Source: Polyodon spathula
Taxonomy: Eukaryota > Chordata > Actinopteri > Acipenseriformes > Polyodontidae
Direction of reading: 5' to 3'
Assembly (NCBI RefSeq): GCF_017654505.1
Contig: NC_054536.1
Location: forward strand, 11,147,794-11,211,793
DNA length: 64,000 nucleotides
Below, piece by piece: positions 37,516 to 50,599 of the stretch. The notes under the pieces were generated by a model. That model searched no databases and had not been told where the DNA came from. It worked only from the letters and a program-made list of their open reading frames with translations. The stretch's first letter is position 1. Every line of letters begins with the position of its first letter. A program made the position numbers and the translations under genes.

Positions 37516-38725
37516 CCTTGGAGCTAACTTTGAGAAGGCTTTAAAGACATTTAGCTTGATGGTGTAAAGATATGAAGAAACAAAATACAAACAATTCTAA
37601 CCTTTAAGGTTTGTGCATTTGTACCTGATTTGGAGTTGCCCAAGAGACTGAGTAAAATGAGCAATTAACTATTTCAATAACATTAGAATCTCAGTAATCT
37701 CTGATTAGATAACTGTTTTAAGCTAACCTGGGATAATGGCTCATGTGGTAAGAGGCAAGGCCCATGCTGCATCAAAATCACAAAATGGTGCTGAGATTCT
37801 CATTCCACTGCCAAGCTAAACCTGAAAACCTGTGTATTATTACAGCAATTTTTCCATATGTTTACTGTTCTCCGCATGGCATCTAATGTTTTTTGGCTGT
37901 AGCAAATTAAAGTACAAGTTCAGTTATGGTACTGCTTGTATGCTTTTATGGTTATAGATATATGTGGGTCCTTTAAAAAAGGAAAATGTAAAATGGACTT
38001 ACCATCAAAAGAGTGGTTTTCAGGTCACTGTTTCGTAATGGGATCTGTATAATACAGGTCGAGTAAAGTATTTGCTCTATTACTATGTAAAAGAGATTTT
38101 ACAGTTGCAATTTTAAAAATGTCAGTCAATTTTAAAAACAGGTTCTAAACAGTGACAGCAGAATGTATGTATGCTTGAAATGTATCTTCTGTCTGTTTAA
38201 GACTTCATTAATCTTCTGATTAGTACAGGAGAGTTACTGTGGTTTTATTTTCGTATTTGATAAAAGGTATTGAATTTATTTACAGATGTTAGTCTCTGTT
38301 TAGCCCTGTTTTTCCACAGCTTGTATAACGTGTAAACATGTTGATATTGTCTACTTTTATATAAGGTAAGTGAAGCCTGGGAAGATGAAAGAATGATGAG
38401 AGCACTTTTTTTCAGAAAGCTGCAGACCATCATAGTGAACTTGAATGAAACATCTAAACATTCCTTCTTTAACTGACTAAACAGCCTTCGCAGGATCATA
38501 ACAGATGAGTCAGCATTTTACTTTTAAATTACTGTATATATCGGTTCGAACATACAAAACTTTATTACAACCACATCATGTCTTACATTGCAGTTTAAGG
38601 TTAAAAAGGGGGATGGTGTTGTATTGTGCAGAAAGACTATCATGTGGTGTTAGTTTATTTTCAAAGTTACAGTTAAAGTATCAGAATTATTTTGTGATGA
38701 TAAATGCACTCTATTAATAAATTAC
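37516..38725 (+). other. CDH7: CDH7 3' untranslated region (end inferred)
   Basis: AT-rich, without open frames worth reporting. I end it near the AATAAA at 38716-38721, the first well-placed canonical poly(A) signal. Type II cadherin messages often have long 3' UTRs, so the true end could be farther, for example at the AATAAA at 39410-39415. Only transcript data can decide. Confidence 0.45.
38716..38721 (+). terminator. Candidate CDH7 polyadenylation signal
   Basis: AATAAA about 1.2 kb past the stop codon, in an AT-rich setting. A second candidate AATAAA lies at 39410-39415. Hexamers alone are weak evidence. Confidence 0.35.
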
Positions 38726-40343
38726 AGCAACTTTTCATTTTTATTCTTACCATATTTATCAAACATTGTGTTTATAAATTATATCAATGTTACTAAAAGT
38801 CATATTTAATGTTAGCATTAGGGAAGGACTATCCTCTGTATACTAAACAAATAACATTTTAAACTCAAATATAATTTAGTAATTTCATTCAGCTGCATAA
38901 GATATGAAAAGTGGTGACCAGAAATAATTTTGCTGGAAATAGTTTCGAGAGGAATCTGGGAAGGCTGATTAAATAATAGGTACACAAGTTCCTAATTCTT
39001 ATCCAGATTGATATCTTATCCAGATTCCAATATCTGGAATGATACTTAGTTTCACAGTGACCCGGACGTCAGACTCCTGGAAAATGAATTTTCATTTGGA
39101 ATTAAACTATTCAGGCTAACATTTCTAAAAATGTCCCTTTAAAAAACAAACAAAAAAAATGTACTTGTAATTAACAGCGACCTGCCTGGGATTTGTATTG
39201 TATCAGCCCTATCACATTGTAGATCTTCATTATTCCAAGAGACCTTCAGTTCAAATTCATGAAATAACACCCAACAACTTTGTAAATCCATCTTCTTTCT
39301 AATGGTCTATCCCCACTACATTTTGCTTCCGTTTGTACATTCTGAAGTAAGAGTTTTGTAATAGAATTTTAAATATTGCTCAGGACATTAAGTCACGTGT
39401 ATAATTTTAAATAAAAAAAGCTGAAAAAAAATGTGGATCTGTTTCAGTGCAAAGAGCATCTTTTGATATACAGGATTGTGATTGTCATTGTCACATTGTC
39501 ATCATTGTGTGATGCATGTACGATGATAGCAGAGACTATTCCAACTGGGGAGAGCAAGTCAAAAACTTCCCAGAGTGGATACATTTCAAAGATGCCTGGG
39601 AGCTGCAAGGAAGTTGAGGACAAATCAGGGAATTACAAAATATGTGAATTGGGTGGAGTTTGGGAGTGGAAGATAACAGCCAATGGCTCAACCACTTGCC
39701 CTGTCCACACTGAATAAGCTAGCTATATAAACTAGTCAGCTGTATAAACCAAACAAACCCACACCACAGCAAAATACAGACAAGATTCGTCCAGAACATA
39801 ATCTAGTGCTAGTAGAGGTGTAGAGGTGCTGATATATACAATAATTCAATATTCTGTTTCCCAACCGATGTCAGTTACCATGGGTAGATCATCTTGAGCA
39901 TTTTGCTCACAGACATCTGTGTCTATGTTATGTATATTACACAGCAGAAACCCCATGCAGTGGTGGATATCATTTATAAAAAGTGCCACAAAGTTAACAT
40001 TTTACATGAACAATGCACGCCTAGGATTTATGGCTCTGCATTAGTTTGTGTTACAGAATGCCTTGATTCAAACGTATGTCCTCAGATTCAGTGAGCTGCA
40101 CAGTTACCGCTGCCACACAATCACTGTTTTTTCTACCTTTATATCTCTCTAGATATATCTATCTATAGATCTACAGGTTGTCTGGTGAATGACCCTGCCA
40201 TCATGATGCAGAAAATTCACTCAACCCGGACCCGATCTGAAGAAGATCATTGGAAAACACGACCTTACTCAAGCAATGAGCAGCAGTATCACAGTGCGCG
40301 TCGGTCTTCTTAAAACTGCAGTACCGCATTAGCTTTATAGTAC

Positions 40344-40819
40344 TGTGACAGGGTCTTCCTCGAGTCACGCGTATGGGTAGCCGCTGTTCAAGCATACAGA
40401 GAGACTGAGGTGGTGTTGAGGATTCATTAACAAAAACAGAAAACGAAAGTAAAATAAAGGCGGTCATGTGACGTTACCAGCGATGGTAACGCACAGAGGA
40501 CAAATACAGCAAACTGTACAACAAGTGCAAAATAAAACACAATACCCCAAACTATAACTCAAAAGGTGACGTGAAAACGACAGGCCTTGCAGCAGCCCCG
40601 ATCACAGCGATCGCCATGCTTTTATACTGACGCTCCGCTGAGACACGCCCACCTGCCTGCTGGAACAGCTGATTGCTTTGAGCTGCTGCTCCACGCAGAC
40701 AGGTAATCGTCACCAGCGGAGCGCCACAGCAGCTAAACAATTAAATCAATATTAACAATTAACACAAAAACATACAATAAACTACATATTTCATTGTGCA
40801 AGGCTTACACTTTGCCACA
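40344..40819 (-). mobile_element. Solo LTR (Ty3/gypsy-type), 476 bp
   Basis: On the minus strand it runs TGTGGCAAAG to CCCTGTCACA. TATAAAAG is present in the same orientation (near 40618-40626). The target repeat AGTAC is exact at 40339-40343 and 40820-40824. Confidence 0.88.
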
Positions 40820-40917
40820 AGTACATAGCACAGAATAATAAAATAACATCAAACAGCAACCTATATATTCTATGTTTGTTTAATTCTAACAACTAATAAC
40901 ATTAATAAAATTATCTG

Positions 40918-41280
40918 AATAGTGCAACTGGTCCAGAATGCTGCTGCTGCAAGAAAACTGACCAGTACAAAACAAACTGAACGCATTACATTGTCTTGGA
41001 AAATTTGCATTGGATACCTTTCAAATATCAGATATTTTTTAAGATTCTTCTGTTGACCTTCAAGGCTCTCCGGGGAACTGTCCTTAAATATTTATCGGGC
41101 TTGCTGCATCCCTGCATGTCAGCTGCGCTCTTCAAGCTCAGAGCTGCTGGCTGTTCCCTTGACCAGCTGGGAGGACAGAGTTTCTCCAGTGCTCCTAACT
41201 TTGGAACTCATTGCCATTAGTTGTGAGAGGCTCTCATTCTCTTGAGAAATGTAAAGCACTGCTAAAAACACTTGTTTTTC
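40918..41280 (+). mobile_element. L2/Rex-like LINE 3' coding relic
   Basis: It translates to VQNAAARKLTSTKQTE, LHWIPFKYQIFFKILLLTFK and DQLGGQSFSSAPNFGT, matching the order of the conserved L2-type C-terminal blocks (QNAAAR, HWLPV.QR..FK, GDRAFS..AP..WN). Frameshifted and truncated. A T39 tract (41302-41340) follows. Confidence 0.75.
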
Positions 41281-41298
41281 CTAGCTTTTGGTAATAGG

Positions 41299-41344
<46 letters not shown>

Positions 41345-42659
41345 AGTTTTGCAGTGTTTGTAAGCATGTTTTTATTTTAGTTATGACATTATACTTTGTA
41401 TTTCAAGACAGCCCTGCCCCGAACTCAAAACGATTTCAGGGTTCTAAACATTTTAATTAACCCCAACCCGATGGAGTCGACCCGATCTAGATGAGGGCGT
41501 ATTTCGAGTTGGGTTCCTAACGTATAAATGCCTGTGTGTTTTAGGATATTGATTTTTCTGTGTTGTCATTGTTATATTTTTTTAACAAGTTTTGTGTGAT
41601 TGTGATTTGGTTAAATCTTTGCAGTCTTGCTTGTTTATTTTCCATCTTCTCCTACTTTTATTCGTTCAGGTAAGTTACGGCAATTTGTTTAATCTACCTC
41701 TGAGTAGTAGGTACTAATCCTAAAATATAACATGTCCATACTATGTGAAGTTGCACAGTTGAGTTGAAGAACCTTAAGGTTTGCAATCTACATGCCAGAG
41801 ATTGCCAGTGCTATTGGTTTTCTAACAGAATTAAATATTGGATTTCATAAATTTAACAAAATATCTTTTTATTTCAGTAGCTGCATTTACACTCATTAAA
41901 ATCAGGCAAATTAGTTCAGTCAGTCCTAGTATATAAGCAAAAACCCTCTGTGCAGTGTGAAACAAAATAATTTAAAGTCTGGCCCTATATATGAACCACT
42001 ATGTTTTGAGGCTACATTTGGAGCCTTTGAAAGACTGCTAGTCCAAGCAAATATTTTAGGTCCCACTAATTATCAGTATCCGTCAAAATAGAATTTGATA
42101 ATTAGGTGAAGAAAAAAAAATTCTTAGGTTTGACTGAATTCTTCAGTCATCCTGTACTTTACACAGAGAGAGAGAAAGATTAATTAGCCATTACCTGACT
42201 CCAGACCAGCAGAATTTACATTTTTGTCTCTAATTGCTCATCTTCCCATTTAATTGGTTCCTGATCTCTCCTGAAGTCCAGCATTTTGATTTGCTGCCCT
42301 TCCCTACCTGCCGAGGTCCTATTGTGGCTCTGCATCAGCCATTGTTGATGCATAGTTCACCCCCTAGCCTTTATAAGTCGCTTTGGATAAAAGTATCTGA
42401 TAACTTACTAAATAATACTAATAAAATAATGAATATGACCCATGTAATGGTGGTCTCATCACATGACCGGGAACAATAGCTCTGTTCCTGGCCTGTAACT
42501 TAATCTGGACTGTGATGAACTGTGTGACAGACAAAATAGACTGTTGGACCGTAAAAAAAATAAAAGACTTACTTGAACCGGAGGATTCCGAGTAAATCAG
42601 CAGTATAACAAAATAGGAAAACAAACATTGTATATACAAAGACACGTGCGATTAATTGT

Positions 42660-42960
42660 TTTTAAATGACATAGTTTAAACCCTTGGGGGCCAAAGCCTT
42701 CATTCTGCTGAGGCTGATCTTGTGGTCCCTCCTAGTTGTACTAATACATCTGGCATTCGGGCGTTTAGTGATGTAGCCCCTTTGTTTTGGAATTCTCTCC
42801 TTAGGGATATCAAAGACATCTCATCCATATCAATGTTCAAATCCAAGTTTCAAACCTTGTTATTTGAAAGGGCTTGTGTTCTATGATGATATAAAGTGAA
42901 CTGAGACATGCACATGTATAGGGGTCACTATATAAATCTAAGTTGATTGATTGATTGGTG
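42660..42960 (+). mobile_element. L2-like LINE tail
   Basis: PLCFGILSLRDIKDI-type translation (from FWNSLP.xLR) followed by MFKSKFQTLLFERAC, ending in TTGATTGATTGATTGG. This is the usual 3' end layout of L2-type elements. Confidence 0.55.
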
Positions 42961-43842
42961 CATTTTTATATGCTTGGAGGCGCACACCTGTACATCTGGC
43001 ATCTTTGCTCCAACTGGACGGGGTCTGTAAAGCAGATCCTGTGATTACACAGGGCTTGTCATGCATATTCATAACCTTGTTCCTAAAAAGTAAATGCAGG
43101 TATTTGTAAAACCATTTCCTAGCTATCTGGGCTATTTCATGTAATCTGTGAGGCAAAAGATGCATGCTATGCTTAATTAACCAAGCTGGAAAAACTCATG
43201 CAGCTATGACCTTAAATTATACCCAAAATACAAACAGTGTAGTTTGTATCAACTTTCTGTTATCAGAAAACACAGTTCACAAAATTCTTGTTAATACTTC
43301 ATTAAAAACCAACCCCAGGTGATTAAAAAAAAAAAAAGTATCTCTAGATCATTTTTTAACAATAATCATCATTTTTTGACATGTACTTTCTAGGGACAGA
43401 ATTTGTTCCTTAAGGCCCTGGCTGATGACACCATCTAAATCCTCAAACAGACGGTACAATAATGTGCCAAACTCTACACCTTCATTCATCAGAATTTGGT
43501 TCAGGTGTATGCATTTGGCATTGTACTACAGAATGGCCCTTGTGCATTTTTACTCAACATTATCATATTCATGATGTTCTTTTGTACAGCTGTGTTTGTC
43601 TTGGTACATTTTTAAGTAAACAGTTATTTGCATGTTTTTAAAGTTTTGTTTAAAAGGTCATTAAAAACATTTGGTATTAGCAAGTTAGATGTTGGATGAA
43701 ATGTTTTTATTACAATGTGGTAAAGCTTTTAAACAACAATAAAACAATTTAGACAACTAGCTGCATTGACCAACACATGGTTGTTCCAGGCAGAATAGCA
43801 GTATGTCTAAAAATCCACTGGAAAACACAACTCTGGTTGCTA

Positions 43843-44312
43843 GTTATTTTTATTGTTTTCTCCCAAATTTAGTAATGTCCAATTATTTTTAGGCTCAGCC
43901 CACCACTACCACCCCTGCACTGACTCTGGAGTGGCGAAGACAAACACACGCTGCCCTCTGAAGCATATGCTGTCAGCCGCCCGCTTCTTTACACACTGCA
44001 GACTCACCATGCAGCCACCCAGAGCTACAGGATTGGATGACAACGCAGCCCTGGGCAGCTTACAGGCAAGCCCTCAGGTGCCCGGCCAGACCACAGGGGT
44101 CACTGATGCGCGTTGAGCCGAGGACACCCTGGTCGACCTAGCCCTCCCTCCCCCCCAGGCGACACTTCACCAATTGAGTGCTACTCCTTGGGAGCTCCCA
44201 TCCTCAGTCGGCAAAGGAATTGCCAAGACTCAAACCGGCAACATCCAGACTATAAGGTGCATTCTGCACACCATGCGGAGCGCCTTTACTGGATGCGCCA
44301 CTCGAGAGCCCC
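43843..44312 (-). mobile_element. tRNA-derived SINE, full length, minus orientation
   Basis: On the minus strand the head starts GGGGCTCTCGAGTGGCGCAT with an A-box-like TGGCGCATCCAG and, about 55 nt later, a B box GGTTTGAGTC. A GC-rich body follows (GTGTCGCCTGG, CACTCCAGAGTCAGTGCAG). The tail carries AATTGGACATTACTAAATTT and GGGAGAAAAC. The tRNA-like head is a pol III promoter, not a functional tRNA gene. Confidence 0.8.
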
Positions 44313-44438
44313 AGCAAGCAGGTTTTGACAAATCAAGTCTTCAGACATGTGCAAAGTATTGTCACAATCACAGAACCTTCAACACTAGAAGACACACATA
44401 TAAAAATATGCCAGGAGCATTGCATTGTGGGCTATTAA

Positions 44439-44990
44439 CCCTTTGCAGTCCATTTTTCCAGCACCTGTTAGGTGCGTCAGGTCCAATTTATTTTCACACA
44501 CGCTGTTTATTTTACACGCGCTGTTTAAAAGTTATTTTATTCATAGTATAAAGGTTTAAAAGGCACTGCATATCAACAGGACACTCAACAGTGCATTTCC
44601 AGCCTTGCCCCACTCCCTGTAAGCTGTATTGATCACATATCTCTTCACAGTAGTGCATACTAATAAATCATCTCCTGATCACTCATTGTATCACCAAACT
44701 CCTCAATAATGCGATCCAAGTCATTATTTTATTATTACTTTATTACTCTATTTATTTACTCTATTTATTACTCTATTTTGTTTGTTTATGTCCGTGTTAT
44801 GTCTGTGCTGAAGGGACTATGCGTATTGCTCAGAATCGCCTTTTTTTCGGCTTCTCTCGACTTCTATCAGCCTCACTCAGTCATTAAAAGCTTTTCTTGG
44901 CTTTTTCTAGAGAAAAAAGACGCCTAGGGACCTGTGCTTGACGTGTTTTTGATGATGTTGGACAGGGTCCGACATCGGACCGGAAAGGGG
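44439..44990. mobile_element. piggyBac-type MITE, copy 2 (552 bp)
   Basis: TTAA at 44435-44438 and 44991-44994. The termini are CCCTTTGCAGTCC and GGACCGGAAAGGGG. Internally collinear with copy 1; the subterminal GGACAGGGTCCGACATC resembles the dyad at 35384. Confidence 0.88.
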
Positions 44991-45008
44991 TTAAGAACAA
45001 TCTTCCTT

Positions 45009-45009
45009 T

Positions 45010-45074
<65 letters not shown>

Positions 45075-45075
45075 T
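45009..45075. repeat. (AAT)n microsatellite
   Basis: About 22 AAT units, directly past the piggyBac MITE. Confidence 0.95.
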
Positions 45076-46585
45076 AGCATGGGTACATGATGAACTTTAG
45101 TTAACACCACCAGGTTCATGGAATCCTAATGATATTACGCCAGTACATAGAATGAAGCTTTTCCTTTTTTTTTGTTTCTATTTTTGTCCATTATCCATCT
45201 CAGCCTTTATGAACCATTGTTACATTGATTCTGAATGACCTTTAAAGAGGTGCCTCTCTCTGCATTTACAGCAGTTAACCTTCTTCTGTCCTCAGACGTG
45301 ACATTTCCAGGGGAAACAAAAAAAACATTCATTCTGTTGTACATGCAAACTTTACATTTGGAATGCAAGTAGGATAAGTTGTGTTTGTGTTTTTAATGAA
45401 TCACACGGTTTAGGGCCATGCTTTGATCTACTCTCACTGTTCTACCCTTTTTTTCTATAGAAGCCCCTATCGACCCCTAATAAATATTTATTATATCTCA
45501 TCCTTTACAACAGTAAATTTTCATTCAAGGATATCATCCAAGGTATGCACTGCATGACCTAATAAATCCAACAAGTAATTCTTCAAAGGAAACGTGTATT
45601 ATGCTGCCCATGATAGTCTTTTGATCAGTTCACCCTACACCTAAGATTGTTTTAAAATGTAAGTTAATTTTGACTTACATAGCTTCAACCTCTGTCAATC
45701 TCTATGCTGATAATCACAAACTGATGCTGCTCTAATTTCACTCACAGATTTGTATGAGGTAATGAAGCTGGGTTGTTTCAGCAAAAGGTTATGCTGTGTT
45801 TGTAGACTGTAGCCACAGTAGGTGGTTCGAATTCTGTCTCAGAGAAAGACTGAAACTGAACGGGTTCAGAAAGCAGCCGTTTTACCACTGTACTCTGCCT
45901 GTTGTCTTTTAAGTCCTACCTATTACAAACTCTGTCATACGGGTCTGCTTTAGAGAACGATTGCAGGTGAGATATCATCATTAATCTATGTGGAATTTTA
46001 TGAAATACATTGCATATTGTGGCATAGAGTCCTGTGTACCAATGACTATACACTATACACCAACATTAACACACTACACGCAACATACAACACAGAAATA
46101 CACATAGGGGAGGGGCAACATTGTCACAATGGTAATATTAGTTTTACATAGGATGTTCTTTTTCAAGAACCCCCACCCCCCAACCAAAAAAAAGGGTACA
46201 GAAAAATGCTGCCATCAGAAGCAGGTCCCATGTTTTCAGAATGGAATTACTCGCCACTGTGAACGTGGAAATAGGCACTTTTGACTGGTTTACTTTCTCG
46301 TGCGCTGAAAAAGAAACGTGTGCTAACATGAGATGATCCTTTTTCTCAATCAAAAGTAAAATATCAAGAACTGTGACAAAAATGACATTTCTGGCAATTA
46401 CAGTTCTTTTTTCAGAAGGCATGGGAATATTTCAAAATGTCAGCTTAGTGTTTATGTAAGCCTGTTCCTTGAAATGCCAGGAACATTAACTTTATTAAAA
46501 CTGCAAGTATTTTTAATAATTCAATCACCCTTTCAAGCACCACAAAAACATTTTGAAAAATGCCTGCACCTTTAAGACAAGTCAA

Positions 46586-46588
<3 letters not shown>
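45076..46588. other. Unassigned intergenic stretch
   Basis: No gene, RNA or repeat family recognised. Confidence 0.6.

Positions 46589-46660
<72 letters not shown>
46589..46660. repeat. (TG)n microsatellite
   Basis: 36 uninterrupted TG units. Confidence 0.98.
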
Positions 46661-46662
<2 letters not shown>

Positions 46663-48484
46663 TTATATGAAGAATTATTCCAGTTGCCCCTACCATATAG
46701 ACAGTTGTGAATACAAGTGTAGAGTTATACTAAAATGATTTCAGTTCCCTTAAACTGAGGTTCTATGAGGATTTTTTTTTTTTATTTATTTTTTAAAATT
46801 TTGACTTCATTAAGCTGAATAACATGCATCTGATCCCTAAATTCTAGAAATGCATTGAATCATCTGATTGTGCCTTTGTAGTTGTGTTAATAATTTAAGA
46901 ACAAACCTTCCTCTATTTCAAATACTGCTTGTCAGCACATCTGTCAGCATCATGCTAATAACCTTTATATCCCCAGAATCTTAAACTGGTTTCTGAAAGT
47001 TACTAAGAATAAAATTAACATAAAATTAAGCAAAATACAAGGCAGTCTCTGCTTTACTGTTTATTTCATGTATCCATGAAACAAAAATAAATTATTGTTT
47101 TTAAAACAATATAGTTAAGAGATAATGGGGTCTATTCAATTGATGTAAACAAGTGACAGATCTAAACAACTCCATAGGCACCTAATCCATAGGGCAGAAG
47201 GACATATGTAGTTGACTCGTGATTTTAAAAAAAAAGGCTACTGACCGGTAACCTGCGCCACACTGCAGTATCACGCACCGTGCCTATCGCAGTAATGGAG
47301 ACGGTTTCCATGGAACCCTTTTTATTCACCCAGACCAAACCAAGCACATGTATAGCAGGTATTTCCCCATCACAACTATTTAATTGCTGAGTACAAACTG
47401 ATTGAGATGGGCAAATTCATTAATCTTTTGCATCCTGTTCTTCCTCCCAAAGGTTTTTTTTTCAGCTGTAGGGAACTCTTCAGCTATTGTCATATTATGT
47501 TATGTTGATTTTAAGTTTATATTAATTAACGGCAATGCAGATTAGTTTAAGCCCACTCGAGGCTGCTTTATCTTCTTTGAAACTGTGAAATTCCAAAGTA
47601 TGCCACATTGGCTATAAACAACATAAACACAGTTAATCTGATGGATAGCATGGCCACTGCAATTAGAAGATTATTCCAACACATGTACCCTTCTAAAATT
47701 ATTTTGCACTTTGAAATTGAATTTGTGTTGCATTTTATGCATTTTTTTTTCTTCTAAACCACTGTTGGCTGAATGAGATCCCTTTGGACCCAATATATTA
47801 ACTTAAAGTGGTTGAAGCTAACACAATATTTACATCTGTTATGCATTAATTATCTGCTATGCATTTCCAAACCTAGCAAATTTTATACGCTACTGAAAGT
47901 GTATAGGATTCTGAATAGGATAAGACTGTGCAGAGCAAAGAGTAGAAATGAGCAACGAGTATGGAAATTTTTTAATTAAAGCTCGTAGTTCCAGTAGGGC
48001 AACATCAAAACTGTACAGCCAATCCACGTGGGAAGCAATATATCAGACTTGGAAGTAAGAAAAGCATCATATAATCCATCATAATCTCAATGGAGGACAG
48101 TGAAAGCAAAGCTGCGCTCATCACATTTTTACATAAATTAGTTCCCAAAGATATACTGTACTTTCTAAAAATGTGCTTTTTTGCACACATCCATACAAAT
48201 ATTTGTATTTCATTTTTTCAAAGAAAAAAGTGACTTGTGTATACTACTGTTTTTAATTATACATTTTGTTGAAAAGCAAAAAAAAAAAGTATATTGTCCA
48301 GTAAGAGAACTGTGTACATCACTGGTGGCTTGTCATAAGAGTCTACAGAGGTTAAGCCTACATGTAATTTTGTAAAAGTGAAAAAAAAAAAACTTCCCTT
48401 TCGTCATGCTTTCCAAGGTCCACTGTATTGCTATTTGCTAATGTAGCCTCCAAATGGGTGGGATGCTGTGTGTATTCTGCTCAG
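46661..48484. other. Unassigned intergenic stretch
   Basis: Nothing coding recognised. GGTTTCCATGGAACC at 47303-47317 is a near-palindrome resembling an RFX X-box with one mismatch. Confidence 0.55.
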
Positions 48485-48731
48485 CCAATTTACGATATAA
48501 AAGCATTAAAAAAATGCCAAGCCTCTGTGCATTGGGTTTCTCATATGGCGCACAGGATATTATGTTGGGTCATTGACTTCCCTGTTTACGAACACAGCTA
48601 ACAAAATTATTTGCGACAGCATTTATGCTATTATTATGGATGAAAAAAGCAAAATAGAAGGGTACTTACATGAACCGTTGAGGTCTGACTGCCCCAGTTT
48701 AACTTTGTCAGGCAGTGATAGTGAATATTAA
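48485..48731 (+). promoter_or_regulatory. CCAAT/TATA promoter-like segment with a 31-codon frame
   Basis: CCAAT (48485-48489) and TATAAAA (48496-48502) precede an ATG at 48636 that opens GYLHEPLRSD and SGSDSEY, then stops. Possibly the 5' end of a dead transposon gene. The product is unknown. Confidence 0.25.
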
Positions 48732-48988
48732 GATGAGGATAAGAGGACTAGTCTGCAACCAGCCTAATCCGAGAAAGCTGAACCAAGAAGCTTCCAAATA
48801 GGTAATTGGTGCACTTGGAGTAAATGTGTTTTATGGAAAAACTGCTGCATTAACTTTTGTCTATGTGTCAATTATTTTAATACAAAACCTCCATACCATG
48901 CACATTTAAAGTAAAATCACTCTAGAGTTGTACTTTGAGGTACATAGCCTACACAGAACAAATCACTGTGTATTGTAACTGGACAAGA

Positions 48989-48990
<2 letters not shown>

Positions 48991-49069
<79 letters not shown>
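48991..49069. repeat. (ATT)n microsatellite
   Basis: About 26 ATT units. Confidence 0.97.
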
Positions 49070-49567
49070 CAGTAGTAGCCATTTACAGCCCTATACATTC
49101 TTTTAGAACTCCAGGGGTTTACAGCCTTATGTAGGCTACCTAGTAAGAAGGTTTATTAACCTGAAACTAAGACCCCGTTCACATTTACTGAGCCAGCCTT
49201 GGGCCGTCTCTCGGCTGCCTCAAATTTCCGTTCACAGTTGAGGTTTTAGGGGGCCTAAGTGTGTTCACATAAGTGGCTGAAAAGGAAGCCTAAATTGTGG
49301 CGAAGTGCTTGTCAGGAATGTAAACAGTGACGTAAACATCACATTCTTGGAAGTCAACATAAGAGATTGAGCTGGGGAAATTTGCAAACAGAAATATGGC
49401 CATCTTATTTTTTGCAACACTGTTGGTACTGTACTTATTGCATAAGATACGATAAAGGTGTGTGTTGACAGTGCAGTCGGTTACTGTGGAAAGAATCGAT
49501 CATGTTGGATCATGCGTAGATGCAGCAAGCAAGGACATGTACATTACATTAATCGCAATACAGATTA

Positions 49568-49913
49568 CAGTGGCGCTCAAAAGTATTCACTCCCTTGGAC
49601 TTTTCCACGTTTTATTGTGTTACAACATGGAATCAAAATGGATTTAATTAGGAGTTTTTGCCACTGATCAACACAAAAAAGTCCATCATAATGTCAAAGT
49701 AAAAAATAAAATCTACAAATTGTTCTAAATTAATTACAAATATAAAACAGAAAATAATTGATTGTATAAGTATTTGCCCCTTTGCTATGGCACACCTAAA
49801 TAAGCTCTGGTGCAACCAATTGTCTTTAGAAGTCACATAATTAGTTGAATGGAGTCCACCTGGGTGCAATTAATGTGTCTTAGACAGATCTTGAGCAGAT
49901 ACCAGAAAATGGC
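49568..49913 (+). mobile_element. Tc1-like left-end fragment
   Basis: TA then CAGTGGCGCTCAAAAGTATT, followed by TTGGACTTTTCCACG and GTTACAACATGGAATC, the typical left end of a fish Tc1 family. It stops at a TA array, before any transposase. Confidence 0.8.
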
Positions 49914-49941
49914 TATATATATATATATATATCTATATATA

Positions 49942-49982
<41 letters not shown>
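49914..49982. repeat. (TA)n microsatellite
   Basis: Imperfect TA array at the broken edge of the Tc1 fragment. Confidence 0.93.
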
Positions 49983-49985
<3 letters not shown>

Positions 49986-50229
49986 CTACTATCCTTTATG
50001 AATGGTAAGTACTGACTGGGTACTGTAGTAGTAGTTCATCATCAAAATAAGTACGTGTAAGAGGTAATGATTCTCCATACTATTTTCAGGGATGGAGAGG
50101 GCCCATAGGGTCCATAGGAATCCACCCTAATAGGATATTCGACTCGACGATTCAAAAGGTTCTCAATTTCCAAGATTGTTTCAGAAAAAAAACTTGCTGT
50201 TTTCTTGACTTTTCCCGCCCTTGCACCAC

Positions 50230-50599
50230 CACGGAGATAACATAGACATAAAGGAGATAGATGCTTCTGCATCCAGCACTCAAAGATGCGATGTTCGTAC
50301 GTTTCAATAATGACTGGATCGCATTTTTATTACTGAACCTCAGTTTTGTGGAGCGGATTTTGATCAGGAGCGGATTTATCAGTATGTCTATAAAGAAGTA
50401 TGTGAAAAATACAGTGAACATGGGGTGGGGCTTGGCTGGAGATATAGTACTGAGTGTACTTTTGCGATTAAGTTGCTTTTAAGTCTGTTTTACTCTGAAA
50501 AAAATTAATAAAAACAGCATGTGTAAAATAAACAGCACATATGAAAATAAATTGGACCTGACATGCCTGACAAGCACTGGATAAATGGACCACTAAGGA
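50230..50599. mobile_element. piggyBac-type MITE, copy 3, one end only
   Basis: The right end GGACCACTAAGGA is followed by TTAA (50600-50603). Just inside, GACATGCCTGACAAGCACTG is the inverse of the left end of copy 1. The order AAATACAGTGAAC, GGGGTGGGGCTTGGC, GTACTGAGTGTAC matches copies 1 and 2 in inverse. The opposite terminus was not found; the left limit is approximate. Confidence 0.7.

Noticed and set aside
39433..39717. 94-codon + strand frame with a hydrophobic start and several cysteines
   Set aside because: No promoter, splice context or recognisable domain. The signal-like segment is too weak to call a secreted peptide.
44240..44312. Possible tRNA gene on the minus strand
   Set aside because: The A and B boxes belong to a SINE head; the cloverleaf is not intact and a long SINE body follows.
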